Assembly: GCA_024642545.1 (NCBI GenBank)
Contig: JAHEAW010000013.1
Span: forward strand, 1-34,445
DNA: 34,445 nt
Origin: Erythrobacteraceae bacterium
GTDB taxonomy: Bacteria; Pseudomonadota; Alphaproteobacteria; Sphingomonadales; Sphingomonadaceae
Direction of reading: 5' to 3'
A model generated the notes under the pieces. That model was given only the letters and a program-made list of their open reading frames with translations, was not told where the DNA came from and did not search any database. The position numbers and the translations under genes are program-made. This document shows positions 8,474-16,915 of the stretch, in pieces; within the stretch, counting starts at the first letter, position 1; every line of letters begins with the position of its first letter.

Positions 8474-10159
8474 ATGCCCAGGGAAAATACCATATCCAGT
8501 GCACGCCTGAAGCTTGCCTTGGCTGTGCTGACATATGCAGTTGCAATTGGGCTGGCCCTATGGGTGGTTGACACAAGCGTACGCGGCGCTGCGCGCAAAT
8601 CAGCCTCCGCTGCAGCGCGCGATGATGCCGCGATCATGGCCACCGGGCTGAAAAGCGAGCTCGACAAGTTTAGTCTTGTCCCGCTGGTGCTGGCCCAGGA
8701 TCCTCAGGTTCAGGCTGCCTTGTCGGGTAGGGCAGGCGACATACGTGATCTCGACCGCCGGTTGGAAACGCTCGCGCGTCAGACTGATGCCTCGGCGATC
8801 TATCTGATGAACGCCAAGGGGGACACGCTCGCCGCCAGCAACTGGCAGTTGGAAACCAGTTTCGTCGGCTCCAATTACAGCTTCCGGCGCTATTTCAAGG
8901 CAGCTCTGGTCACCGGCACATCGACCCAGTTCGCCTTGGGCACAGTGAGCCGCAAGCCAGGGCTGTATATTGCGCACCGTGTAATGGCCGGCGGGCGACC
9001 GGCTGGAATAGTTGCGGTCAAGGTCGAATTTGACGCGCTTGAAGCGCATTGGCGCTCTGCCAGCGACGGGGTCTTCGTAACCGACAGGAACGGGGTGGTC
9101 CTGCTCACCAGCAACAGCGCCTGGCGTTTTCATGTGGCGAAAGGCTCAGCCGCTGCCCAGCGCGATCCAACGCTCGACCGACAACAATTCGGCGCCGATC
9201 GGCTGCCGCCGCTTGAATTGGGCCTTACTGGCAGCAGCGACCGTCTGGTGGAAGCGCCGCTACTTGATACACAGCAGCCGATCCCGCTTGATGGCTGGGT
9301 GTTGCACTTGCTGGTCGATCCGTCTTCGCAGATTAGTGCATCGGTCGCCAATGCGCGTTTTTATTCGCTGCTTGCGCTGGCCCTGCTAGCAGCCCTGATC
9401 GGTACTGCTGTGTTTTTACGTCGCCGCCGAAAGGTGCAAGCTGAGCAGGTTCTTGCGCGCCGTACGCAAACCTTGCGGGACCAATTGCATCAGGCCAATC
9501 GGCTGGCAACGCTGGGTCAGGTATCCGCCGGGGTGGGGCATGAAATAAGCCAACCAGTCGCTGCAGCGCGCCTGTTTGCAGAAAATGGTGAGGCCTTGCT
9601 GGCGGCGGGGAAGCTGGATGATGCCCGCACCAATTTTGACCGGATCGTGGGTTTGATGGACAAGATCGGCAAGATCACAGCAGAACTTCGGCGCTTCAGC
9701 CGCCGCGATGCACCTGAACCTGAAGAAATGCCGCTTGCCACCGCAATAGACGGTGCTGTGCTTTTGCTCCGCGACCGAATGAGAAGTATGGATGTTACCG
9801 TCACTACGCCTTCTGCTGAACAGGCGGCGATCAGGGTCCGCGCCGAGCCTGTTCGGCTGGAGCAGGTTTTGGTCAACTTGCTGCAGAATGCGCTCGATGC
9901 CTCGGATCGTAATGGCCGGCTGGATATCGCGCTTGCCGCAGACGCTGGCCGGTGTTTTCTAACCGTCAGTGATAGCGGGCCGGGGATCAATCCCGATGTT
10001 GCCGAACGACTGTTCCAGCCCTTTGCCACCACCAAAGCCGACGGTCTTGGTCTTGGGCTGGTTATCTCGCGGGATATCATGCGAGATCTGGGCGGCGATC
10101 TGACCGTTCAACCAAGGCAATCGGGCGCACAATTCGTCATGGAAATTCCTCGCGCATGA
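8474..10159 (+). CDS. dctB: DctB-type sensor histidine kinase
   Basis: This 561-residue membrane sensor kinase pairs with the following DctD. It has an N-terminal transmembrane helix (about 10-35), a periplasmic double-Cache-type ligand domain (about 40-285) with the FRRYFKAAL and GTVSRKPGLYIAHRV segments typical of DctB, and a second transmembrane helix near 295-315. A short coiled segment leads to the dimerisation helix with phospho-accepting His356 in GHEISQPVAA. The ATPase domain shows the N-box LVNLLQNALDAS, G1 box DSGPGI and G2 box GLGLGLVIS. I choose ATG 8474 over TTG 8447, because TTG 8447 falls inside the inverted repeat and adds an unneeded leader; AAGG lies close upstream. It overlaps dctD by ATGA. 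The Cache domain should sense dicarboxylates, probably with DctA. Confidence 0.9.
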   Translation: MPRENTISSARLKLALAVLTYAVAIGLALWVVDTSVRGAARKSASAAARDDAAIMATGLKSELDKFSLVPLVLAQDPQVQAALSGRAGDIRDLDRRLETLARQTDASAIYLMNAKGDTLAASNWQLETSFVGSNYSFRRYFKAALVTGTSTQFALGTVSRKPGLYIAHRVMAGGRPAGIVAVKVEFDALEAHWRSASDGVFVTDRNGVVLLTSNSAWRFHVAKGSAAAQRDPTLDRQQFGADRLPPLELGLTGSSDRLVEAPLLDTQQPIPLDGWVLHLLVDPSSQISASVANARFYSLLALALLAALIGTAVFLRRRRKVQAEQVLARRTQTLRDQLHQANRLATLGQVSAGVGHEISQPVAAARLFAENGEALLAAGKLDDARTNFDRIVGLMDKIGKITAELRRFSRRDAPEPEEMPLATAIDGAVLLLRDRMRSMDVTVTTPSAEQAAIRVRAEPVRLEQVLVNLLQNALDASDRNGRLDIALAADAGRCFLTVSDSGPGINPDVAERLFQPFATTKADGLGLGLVISRDIMRDLGGDLTVQPRQSGAQFVMEIPRA

Positions 10160-11511
10160 CAGCAGACCGGCCCCTCAACGTAATCTTTGTCGAAGATGAC
10201 GATTTGCTGCGCCAAGCCATGATCCAGGGGCTGGAGCTGGAAGGCGCTTGCGTTGGGGCCTTCGACCGCGCTGCGCCGGCACTGCGCCAACTATCGCCTG
10301 ACTATAGCGGCGTGATTGTGAGTGATATTCGCTTGCCAGGAATGGATGGGCTCGAATTCTTCGGTGCGCTGCGCGCTATCGATGACACTTTGCCGGTCAT
10401 CTTCACTACCGGCCATGGCGATGTTGCGATGGCGGTGGAAGCCATGAAGAACGGGGCTGCGGATTTCCTGACCAAGCCCTATTCGCTCTCCGCTTTGCTC
10501 GACGCGATTCGCCGCAGCGCACAGACCAGAGAACTGGTTTTGGAAAACCGGAAATTGCGCGAAGCCTTGCGCAGCCGGGATGGGCCTGCGCTGCTTGGCA
10601 GTTCAGAAACGGTTCGGCGGCTCAGCCAGCTGGTCAAGGAAATCGCGCAGGCCGACGTCGACCTGCTGATCACAGGGGAGAGCGGAACTGGCAAAAGCTT
10701 TCTCGCGCGGCAAATCCATGACCTCAGCCGCCGCAGCGAGCGGCCATTTGTTACCATCGATGCTGGAAGCTGGGCCCATCAGGACGCAGAGCTGATTATT
10801 TTTGGCCGCGATCCTGGTAGCGGGCTGTCGCGTGCCGGACTGATCGAACGGGCCGCAGGCGGGACGCTGTTCCTCGATGATATAGAGACGATGCCGGAAC
10901 AGTTCCAGGCCCGCATGCTGAGCGTGGTCGAGCAGCGGGCGTATCAGCCGCTAGGAGCGGAGCGGCCGCGCCCGGCCAATATCCGGATCATCTCAGCTGC
11001 CCGAAACCAGCCGCTGGCAGATGCCTTGCATTCCCGCGCTGCTCAGCCGCTGTTTCACCGCCTTAACAGCGTCAATGTCGCGCTGCCGACGCTCAGATCG
11101 CACCGCGAGGATATCCCTGAAATCTTCCGCTATTTTGTGGCCCGCTTCGAGCAGGAATTTCAAAAGTCTGCCCGCTCCATCAGCGAAGCCCAATGGCACT
11201 ATCTGATCAATCACGCTTGGGAAGGTAACTTGCACGAACTGCGCAGCTTTGCCCGCAACTTCACACTTGAACTGGCCGGCAACATGCCCGGACAGATGGC
11301 AGGAAAGGCAGCTGCCGACACATTAAAGCACCGTGTTGCCGGTTTTGAACGCACAGTGATCGAAGACGCGCTGCGCCAATTCAAGGGCAAGATACCGGCA
11401 GTGGCGCGCTTCCTCGGCACACCGCGAAAAACGCTTTACGACAAGCTTGCCCGGCACAGTCTTGATCCGGATAATTTCCGGGAGCCTGCACGCTCTGCAG
11501 AACGCGATTGA
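10156..11511 (+). CDS. dctD: DctD-type response regulator lacking the GAFTGA loop
   Basis: This 451-residue response regulator has the NtrC/DctD domain order. The receiver domain (1-120) carries phospho-acceptor Asp57 (VSDIRLPGMDG), Thr84/Thr85 and Lys107 (TKPYS). The AAA+ domain has Walker A GESGTGKS at 174-181, Walker B GGTLFLDD at 235-242 and the arginine-finger region FHRLN near 300-304. A Fis-type helix-turn-helix lies near 395-440 (VARFLGTPRKTLYDKL). The odd point is residues 217-228: where sigma-54 activators have GAFTGA, this protein has GRDPGSGLSRAG. Without that loop it should not remodel sigma-54 holoenzyme, so it may act on sigma-70 promoters, as described for Rhodobacter capsulatus NtrC. 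ATG 10156 overlaps the dctB stop by four bases. It probably controls the divergent dctA operon. Confidence 0.9.
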   Translation: MTADRPLNVIFVEDDDLLRQAMIQGLELEGACVGAFDRAAPALRQLSPDYSGVIVSDIRLPGMDGLEFFGALRAIDDTLPVIFTTGHGDVAMAVEAMKNGAADFLTKPYSLSALLDAIRRSAQTRELVLENRKLREALRSRDGPALLGSSETVRRLSQLVKEIAQADVDLLITGESGTGKSFLARQIHDLSRRSERPFVTIDAGSWAHQDAELIIFGRDPGSGLSRAGLIERAAGGTLFLDDIETMPEQFQARMLSVVEQRAYQPLGAERPRPANIRIISAARNQPLADALHSRAAQPLFHRLNSVNVALPTLRSHREDIPEIFRYFVARFEQEFQKSARSISEAQWHYLINHAWEGNLHELRSFARNFTLELAGNMPGQMAGKAAADTLKHRVAGFERTVIEDALRQFKGKIPAVARFLGTPRKTLYDKLARHSLDPDNFREPARSAERD

Positions 11512-11647
11512 CCAGATGCAGAAATTCCAATCCATCCGCGAATTCGTATTCCCTTTGGATTTTTCGGCCAATATGCCACAAGCTGGACAAAAGAATGAAC
11601 GTTCACATGCCCGTTTGTGTGGACCTGGTCTGGGGAGAGAATAGACA

Positions 11648-12940
11648 ATGGCACTGGTACCTGATCTTGCATCGAGCACCGATTCCGAAACGATTGAAGA
11701 TGACGGCCAGCATATCAATGCGCCGGGCCTGCAGTTTTTCGTGTTCGGCCTGTTCTTCATTTTTGGCGGGATCACTTCGCTTAACGATGTCATTATTCCC
11801 AAGCTGAAAGAGCTGTTCACGCTCAATTATACGCAGGCCATGCTGGTGCAGTTCTGTTTCTTCGCCGCATACGCGCTGATCGGTATTCCTGGTGCGCAGC
11901 TGGTCAAGAAGATCGGCTATATGCGCGGCGCAGTCGCGGGGCTGCTGACCATGATGGTTGGCTGCCTGCTGTTCATTCCGGCGAGCGAGACAGCGACTTA
12001 CGGCCTGTTCCTGCTCGCCCTGTTTGTGCTCGCCAGCGGAATCGTGGTGGTGCAAGTGGTGGCCAATCCGCTGATCAGCCTGCTTGGCCCGGCCAAGACC
12101 ACGCACAGCCGCCTGACCTTTGCGCAAGCGTTCAATTCTTTCGGTACGACCATTTTCCCGCCCATCGGCGCCATCCTGATTTTAGGCAGCCTGACCAAGG
12201 TCGCTGCCGATACTTTGTCCGGCGTTGAACTGGATGCTTATCGCACAGCGGAAAGCCAGGCGATTGTGCATGGCTATATCGGACTGGCGGTTGCGCTGGC
12301 GATTGTCGCCTTTGCGGTGTGGATGTTCCGCAACCGGCTGCAGGGTGAAAAGCATGAAGCGAGTAGTGTTCTGGCAGGCTTTTCCTTGCTGCGGCGGCCA
12401 CGCTTCGGGTACGGCGCGCTGTGCATTTTCCTGTATGTTGGTGCGGAAGTCTCGATTGGCTCGCTGATCGTCAATTATCTGATGCAGTCGCATGTACTGG
12501 GGCTGCAGGAACAAGCGGCTGGTAAATTGATCGGCCTGTATTGGGGCGGCGCAATGGTGGGCCGGTTCATTGGTTCAGCAGTGCTGCGCTATGTCAGCCC
12601 GGGTCTGGTGCTGAGCAGTGTGACTGCAGGGGCGATCACGCTGATTGCAATTTCAGCCAACACCACGGGCGAAGTTGCCGGATACAGCCTGCTGGCAATT
12701 GGCCTGATGAATTCGATCATGTTCCCCACCATTTTTTCGCTTGCGTGCGAAAAGCTGGGTTCGAGCGCCGCAGATGGCTCAGGCATCATCAATGTCGCGA
12801 TTTGCGGCGGGGCGATTATTCCGCTGGCGACAGGTGCATTGGCGGATGCCAGCGGCAGCCTGTCGCTCGCACTGACCTTGCCGGCGATCTGCTATGCAAT
12901 CATCGGCGGTTTCGGCATCTTCGCCAGAAAACCTGCCTGA
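11648..12940 (+). CDS. FHS-family sugar MFS transporter (FucP/GluP-like)
   Basis: This 430-residue major facilitator protein has about 12 hydrophobic helices and is predicted to import a sugar with protons. The first helix segment FFIFGGITSLNDVIIPKLK and the motif VVQVVANPLISLLGP, followed by LTFAQAFNSFGTTIFPPIGA, are characteristic of the fucose:H+ symporter (FHS) family, which includes L-fucose and glucose/galactose permeases. The central loop (about 195-235) and the second-half helices with YVGAEVSIGSLIVNYL fit as well. ATG 11648 follows GGGGAGAG at good spacing. It lies 136 bp after dctD on the same strand and has its own leader, so it may be separately transcribed. No sugar-catabolic gene sits beside it, so its substrate is open. 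Confidence 0.88.
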   Translation: MALVPDLASSTDSETIEDDGQHINAPGLQFFVFGLFFIFGGITSLNDVIIPKLKELFTLNYTQAMLVQFCFFAAYALIGIPGAQLVKKIGYMRGAVAGLLTMMVGCLLFIPASETATYGLFLLALFVLASGIVVVQVVANPLISLLGPAKTTHSRLTFAQAFNSFGTTIFPPIGAILILGSLTKVAADTLSGVELDAYRTAESQAIVHGYIGLAVALAIVAFAVWMFRNRLQGEKHEASSVLAGFSLLRRPRFGYGALCIFLYVGAEVSIGSLIVNYLMQSHVLGLQEQAAGKLIGLYWGGAMVGRFIGSAVLRYVSPGLVLSSVTAGAITLIAISANTTGEVAGYSLLAIGLMNSIMFPTIFSLACEKLGSSAADGSGIINVAICGGAIIPLATGALADASGSLSLALTLPAICYAIIGGFGIFARKPA

Positions 12941-13028
12941 TGCTGATGTAGCTACCCAAAGTGTGAATTGCACAGCGCCGGATGCTCTCTAGGAAAAACC
13001 GCCAAGTCATTCCAACGGGAGAAGTCCG

Positions 13029-14039
13029 ATCGCTATTCATAATCGCAAGGCCGTCATTCATCAGCGCCCGTCCGGTATGCCCACCGATGCTGATTTTGCG
13101 ATTCTTGACGAGGACCTGCCGGCGCCCGCAGTTGGTCAGGTTATCGCCAAGGTCGATACATTGTCAGTTGATGCTTGGATTCGCACGACGCTGAGCGATG
13201 CAGGGATGCATACGACAGAGCCGCTGGGGTCAACTATTCGGGCCTTTGGCGTGGGTCAGGTGATCGAAAGTGCCAGTGAGAAGCTGGCCGTGGGCGACTG
13301 GGTTTATGGCCAGCTCAAGGCCCAGACTTTCGCGCTGGCGGCAGATGAAGAATTGACCAAGGTCGAGCCGGAAGAGGGTATCGAACCCTCGGCCTTTGTG
13401 GGCGCGCTGGGTATTACCACCGGTCTCACTGCCTGGGTCGGGCTGATCGCCGTGGGCGAAGTACAGAAGGGGGATGTGGTGGTGGTTTCAGGTGCTGCCG
13501 GGGCGGTTGGGTCCTGCGTGGTGCAGCTGGCCAAGGCGCGCGGAGCCTATGTCATCGGGATTGCGGGCGGGCCACATAAATGCTCTTATCTGATCGACGA
13601 ACTGGGGGCCGATGCCGCGATTGATTACAAGCAGGGCGGCGTCAAGGAACAGCTTGCCAAGGCAGCGCCCAACGGAATCGATGTATTCTTTGACAATGTC
13701 GGGGGAGACATCCTCGACAGCGTGCTCGACAATCTGCGCCCCACGGGCGGAGCGCGGGTGGTCATCTGCGGAGCGATTTCACAGTACCAGCACCTCGATG
13801 ATGTGCAGGGCCCCAAACTTTATCTGCGGCTCGCAGAGCGCAACGCATCGATGCGTGGTTTTGTGGTAAGCCATCATGCCAATCGCTGGCCTGAGGCGAG
13901 CAGCGAAATTTCACAATTGCTCCGATCAGGCGCGATGAAACTGCCAGAACATGTCGTCTCGACAGTCGATCAGTTTCCTGAAGCCTTGATGATGCTGTTC
14001 AACGGTAAGCATATCGGCAATCTGGTGGTGAAACCGTAA
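13029..14039 (+). CDS. Zinc-free MDR reductase (PTGR/CurA type), non-canonical start
   Basis: This protein of about 336 residues belongs to the zinc-independent medium-chain reductases that reduce activated C=C bonds with NADPH (prostaglandin/curcumin/2-alkenal reductase group). The nucleotide motif is VSGAAGAVGS, followed by GIAGGPHKC and VFFDNVGGDILD; catalytic-zinc ligands are absent. The first ATG is 13077, but the conserved N-terminal strand lies upstream in frame: NRKAVIHQRPSGMPTDADF aligns with the N-termini of the MDR genes at 31268 and 17999. The frame is open back to a TAG at 12990 and contains no ATG, GTG, TTG or CTG before 13077. GGGAG at 13017-13021 sits 7 nt before ATC 13029, which gives a 336-residue protein like its paralogues; ATT 13035 is the alternative. 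If neither is used, the protein starts truncated at 13077. Confidence 0.8.
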   Translation: MAIHNRKAVIHQRPSGMPTDADFAILDEDLPAPAVGQVIAKVDTLSVDAWIRTTLSDAGMHTTEPLGSTIRAFGVGQVIESASEKLAVGDWVYGQLKAQTFALAADEELTKVEPEEGIEPSAFVGALGITTGLTAWVGLIAVGEVQKGDVVVVSGAAGAVGSCVVQLAKARGAYVIGIAGGPHKCSYLIDELGADAAIDYKQGGVKEQLAKAAPNGIDVFFDNVGGDILDSVLDNLRPTGGARVVICGAISQYQHLDDVQGPKLYLRLAERNASMRGFVVSHHANRWPEASSEISQLLRSGAMKLPEHVVSTVDQFPEALMMLFNGKHIGNLVVKP

Positions 14040-14052
14040 GCACATCGATGCC

Positions 14053-14823
14053 TCAGAGAGCCTGTCCATCATCGATGGTGATGGTCGATCCGGTGACGTG
14101 GCGGGAAGCTTCGGAACACAGATAGAGAATGATGTCGTCCAGCGCATCGATCTCCAAAAGCCTTTGGCGATGCCAACTTGAAATCTGTGCCTTGCCACCG
14201 TCAGTATCGAACCAGTCGCCATTGATCTCGGTCCGGATATAGCCGGGCTGGACTGTGTTGACATTGATCCCCTTGCGGACCCATTCGCGGGCGAACTGCC
14301 TGCCCAGATGAGCGACCGCAGCCTTGCTTGCGGCATAGGCGGCATCGCCTTGGCCGGTCATTTCGGCAGTGATCGATCCGATCAGGACCACGCGCCCGTT
14401 TTCCTGGGCCGCGGACCCAGTTTCGATCAGCCGCCGGGCACCCTCCCGTACAGTCAGATAGAGACCCGTCAAATTAGTATCGATCACGCTGCGGATCAGC
14501 CGATGTGACACATCGGCCGAACGGCCACCGGTTGCCAGCCCGGCATTGGCAATGATCGTATCAACCGTTCCAAACTCTGCTTCTGCTGCGTCATAGGCGG
14601 CGGCGATTGACGCTTCATCGGTAACATCAAGCGGCACAGGCAGAGCCTTTCCCCCGGTGGCCCGGATCGCGTTCGCCAGCTTCTCCACCCGGTCCATGCG
14701 GCGGGCGCCCAGCACCATACACCCGCCGGCAGCGGCAAGGGTAGTGGCAAGGTGGGCGCCAATTCCGGAGGATGCACCGCTCAACAGGATTGTGCGGTCG
14801 GCTAGAGAGAATGGTTTGGTCAT
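14053..14823 (-). CDS. SDR-family oxidoreductase
   Basis: This 256-residue classical short-chain dehydrogenase/reductase is predicted to interconvert an alcohol and a ketone with NAD(P). The cofactor motif is GASSGIG at residues 16-22, followed by DV (66-67), NAG (93-95), the structural Asn117, catalytic Ser150 (IGSITA), Tyr163 and Lys167 (YAASK). The Arg-Arg pair after the second strand (GARRMDR) suggests NADP(H) preference. ATG 14823 has AAGG 8 nt upstream. It converges on the MDR gene at 13029-14039 with a 13-bp gap and diverges from mobA. Substrate unknown; the island context suggests a ring or side-chain hydroxyl of the compound being degraded. Confidence 0.88.
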   Translation of the reverse strand: MTKPFSLADRTILLSGASSGIGAHLATTLAAAGGCMVLGARRMDRVEKLANAIRATGGKALPVPLDVTDEASIAAAYDAAEAEFGTVDTIIANAGLATGGRSADVSHRLIRSVIDTNLTGLYLTVREGARRLIETGSAAQENGRVVLIGSITAEMTGQGDAAYAASKAAVAHLGRQFAREWVRKGINVNTVQPGYIRTEINGDWFDTDGGKAQISSWHRQRLLEIDALDDIILYLCSEASRHVTGSTITIDDGQAL

Positions 14824-14954
14824 GAAATACCTTGCGCGTCTGGGTGTGTGGGCCTTTCCAACTGCAAAGCAGGTTTAGGGTCGATTGGCAAAACCGCTAA
14901 CCGCTCGGAGCGCAGCTGATTGAATAGCGCCGATAGCACGCCTATCCTGGATCA

Positions 14955-15539
14955 ATGACCAAGCTGAAAAACAATCTGCAAGGTAATATTCTGGGCGTGG
15001 TACTGGCAGGCGGAAATTCGCGCCGGTTCGGCAGCGACAAGGCGCTGGCAAAGCTGGGTGATCAGACATTGATGGAACGCGCTATCGCCGCGCTTGGCCG
15101 CTATTGCGGCAAAGTTATCGTGGTTGGACGGGAAAGCGCTCCTGTCCAAACGATTGGCGACTGGCCGCGACCGGGATGCGGACCATTGGGCGGCCTGGCA
15201 GCGGCGCTGCGCCACGGCGCGGGCGCGGGCTTTACCAGTGTGCTGAGCTGCGGGGTGGATACAGTTGAACTGCCCGGCGATTGCCTGAATCTGCTCTGTC
15301 CCGCCCCTGCCTTTCTGGAAAGCCAGCCGGTTATTGGCCACTGGCCAGTCGCAGCCGCCAGCCAGATTGAAGCAATCTTGCTGGGGGGCGGCAAGCATTC
15401 GGTGTGGCGCTTTGCTACCGAGATTGGCGCGTGCGCAGTGCACTGCGAGACCCCGCCCAGCAACATAAACCATCCGGAAGATCTGGCTGCCTTGCACCTT
15501 GGCAAGGGCGCGCTAATCCGCCCAGCTAGACAAAAATGA
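14955..15539 (+). CDS. mobA: Molybdenum cofactor guanylyltransferase MobA
   Basis: This 194-residue protein matches MobA, which joins GMP to molybdopterin to make the guanine dinucleotide form of the cofactor for DMSO-reductase-family enzymes. The N-terminal signature LAGGNSRRFGSDKAL (residues 17-31) contains the nucleotide-binding LAGG-x-S-x-R-x-G-x-DK motif. Further features are GCGPLGGLAAAL and CGVDTVELPGDCL, in place of the usual C-D-x-P metal-binding region. The C-terminal INHPEDLA matches the N-x-x-T/E-D-L ending of the family. No strong Shine-Dalgarno precedes ATG 14955. It stands alone, divergent from an SDR and upstream of the Rieske gene. The obvious client in this window is the molybdopterin oxidoreductase at 29107-31230. 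Confidence 0.85.
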   Translation: MTKLKNNLQGNILGVVLAGGNSRRFGSDKALAKLGDQTLMERAIAALGRYCGKVIVVGRESAPVQTIGDWPRPGCGPLGGLAAALRHGAGAGFTSVLSCGVDTVELPGDCLNLLCPAPAFLESQPVIGHWPVAAASQIEAILLGGGKHSVWRFATEIGACAVHCETPPSNINHPEDLAALHLGKGALIRPARQK

Positions 15540-15637
15540 CAATTGCGGCAGGTAGCGATTGGCACGATGTAAGGACATCTTGGCAGGATTTGCCGATGCT
15601 CGGTGCCCACAGACCTGTCTGAACCAGAGGATACATC

Positions 15638-16864
15638 ATGTCGCGCGACCAGCTTCTCGAAATGACCCGTTCGCTCATTGAACATGGTCGTGCAAATACA
15701 ATGGAACTGGCCGAGGCAGTGGTCAGCATTCCGGCTTCAAGCTATACCGATCCAGATCTTTACGAGCTTGAAAAAGAAAAGATTTTCAAGCGTCTTCCGC
15801 TCATGCTGGCCCCATCCTGCGAATTGCCAGAGCCTGGTTCCTACAAGGCGATGGATGTCGCTGGGGTGCCTGTATTGCTGACCCGCCAAAAGGATGGCAG
15901 CGTGGCGGCCTTTCTCAACATGTGTACGCACCGGGGCAATCCGGTGGCGCAAGGTCACGGCACGGCATCGCGCTTCATGTGCGGGTATCATGGGTGGACT
16001 TTCAAGAGTGACGGCAGCCTGATGGGTGTCGCATCGCCGGGCGATTTTGGCGCGATCGACAAGGCCGCGCACTGCCTGAAACGGTTTCCCTCGCTCGAGC
16101 GGGCCGGGTTGATCTGGGTGACGCTGGATCTCAATTCCAGGCTCGATATTGCCGATTATCTATGCGGCTATGATGCCTTGCTCGAACATTTTGGATTCAA
16201 GGACTGGTATTTGTTCGACAGTCGCCAGATCAAGGGGCCGAACTGGAAGACAGCCTATGATGGCTATCTTGATTTCTACCATTTGCCGGTGCTCCATGCG
16301 GCCACCTTTGGGCCGGATTTCTTCAATCGGGCCAACTATTTCAGCTGGGGGCCGCACCAGCGACTTGGCTCGCCATCGACTACTGCGCAGAAGACCGGCA
16401 GCGACGAAGTGGTCGATCTTGCGTCAATGCCGGAAGCGGACTGGCCGATCGATGCATTGTTGCAGGGCGTGTGGACAATCTATCCGCATATTTCAATTGC
16501 CAGCTTCTATGGCGGCGGGGGCCGCGGCGCGCTGATTTCGCAGCTTTTGCCGGGCGAAACAGTTGGCGAAAGTGTGACCACGCAGTTCTATGTGATGGAA
16601 TTTGAACCGACCGACGATGCAGTTCGTCAGGGCGCGCGCGAGCAGTTCGACTTTCTCAAAGTGGTGGTCGAACAGGAAGATTACACCACGGGAAAGCGGC
16701 AGCATGAGGCGCTGCAATCGGGCATGATGGATTCCGTGCTGTTTGGCCGGAATGAAGGCGGCGGCCAAGTGTTCCACCAGTGGACACGCCGACTGGTGGA
16801 AGCCAGCGATGATGAACTGCTCGATATTTTCGCCCGGCAGAGTATCGCCGAAGCTGCCGAATAG
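15638..16864 (+). CDS. Rieske non-heme iron oxygenase, alpha subunit
   Basis: This 408-residue catalytic subunit of a Rieske-type ring-hydroxylating or demethylating oxygenase uses electrons to activate O2 at a mononuclear iron. The Rieske cluster ligands are Cys96-x-His98 (NMCTHRGN) and Cys115-x2-His118 (MCGYHGWTF). The mononuclear iron motif is Asp212-x2-His215-x4-His220 in YLDFYHLPVLH, with the bridging Asp at the correct spacing. The third iron ligand is probably an acidic residue in the EQEDY segment near residue 346. ATG 15638 follows GAGG. No beta subunit, ferredoxin or reductase gene is adjacent, so the protein probably works as a homo-oligomer with partners encoded elsewhere. A strong hairpin follows the stop codon. 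Substrate unknown. Confidence 0.92.
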   Translation: MSRDQLLEMTRSLIEHGRANTMELAEAVVSIPASSYTDPDLYELEKEKIFKRLPLMLAPSCELPEPGSYKAMDVAGVPVLLTRQKDGSVAAFLNMCTHRGNPVAQGHGTASRFMCGYHGWTFKSDGSLMGVASPGDFGAIDKAAHCLKRFPSLERAGLIWVTLDLNSRLDIADYLCGYDALLEHFGFKDWYLFDSRQIKGPNWKTAYDGYLDFYHLPVLHAATFGPDFFNRANYFSWGPHQRLGSPSTTAQKTGSDEVVDLASMPEADWPIDALLQGVWTIYPHISIASFYGGGGRGALISQLLPGETVGESVTTQFYVMEFEPTDDAVRQGAREQFDFLKVVVEQEDYTTGKRQHEALQSGMMDSVLFGRNEGGGQVFHQWTRRLVEASDDELLDIFARQSIAEAAE

Positions 16865-16900
16865 CAGGCGCCGCCGCGCCATTTTGACGGCGCGCCTGCT
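16863..16900. terminator. Bidirectional hairpin between convergent genes
   Basis: The arms AGCAGGCGC (16863-16871) and GCGCCTGCT (16892-16900) pair perfectly over nine bases, with more GC pairing possible inside. The hairpin overlaps the Rieske stop codon and lies between it and the end of the convergent NmrA-like gene, so it could serve both. The T-runs are weak. Confidence 0.6.
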
Positions 16901-16915
16901 GTTGTGCATACGCCC

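Noticed and set aside
11596-11605. Palindrome TGAACGTTCA upstream of the MFS transporter gene
   Set aside because: Only ten bases with no flanking symmetry; expected by chance and not distinctive enough to call an operator.
15559-15595. TTGGCAC-type sequence upstream of the Rieske gene resembling sigma-54 promoters
   Set aside because: The GG to GC spacing is wrong (8 instead of 10), and the flanking bases do not match.
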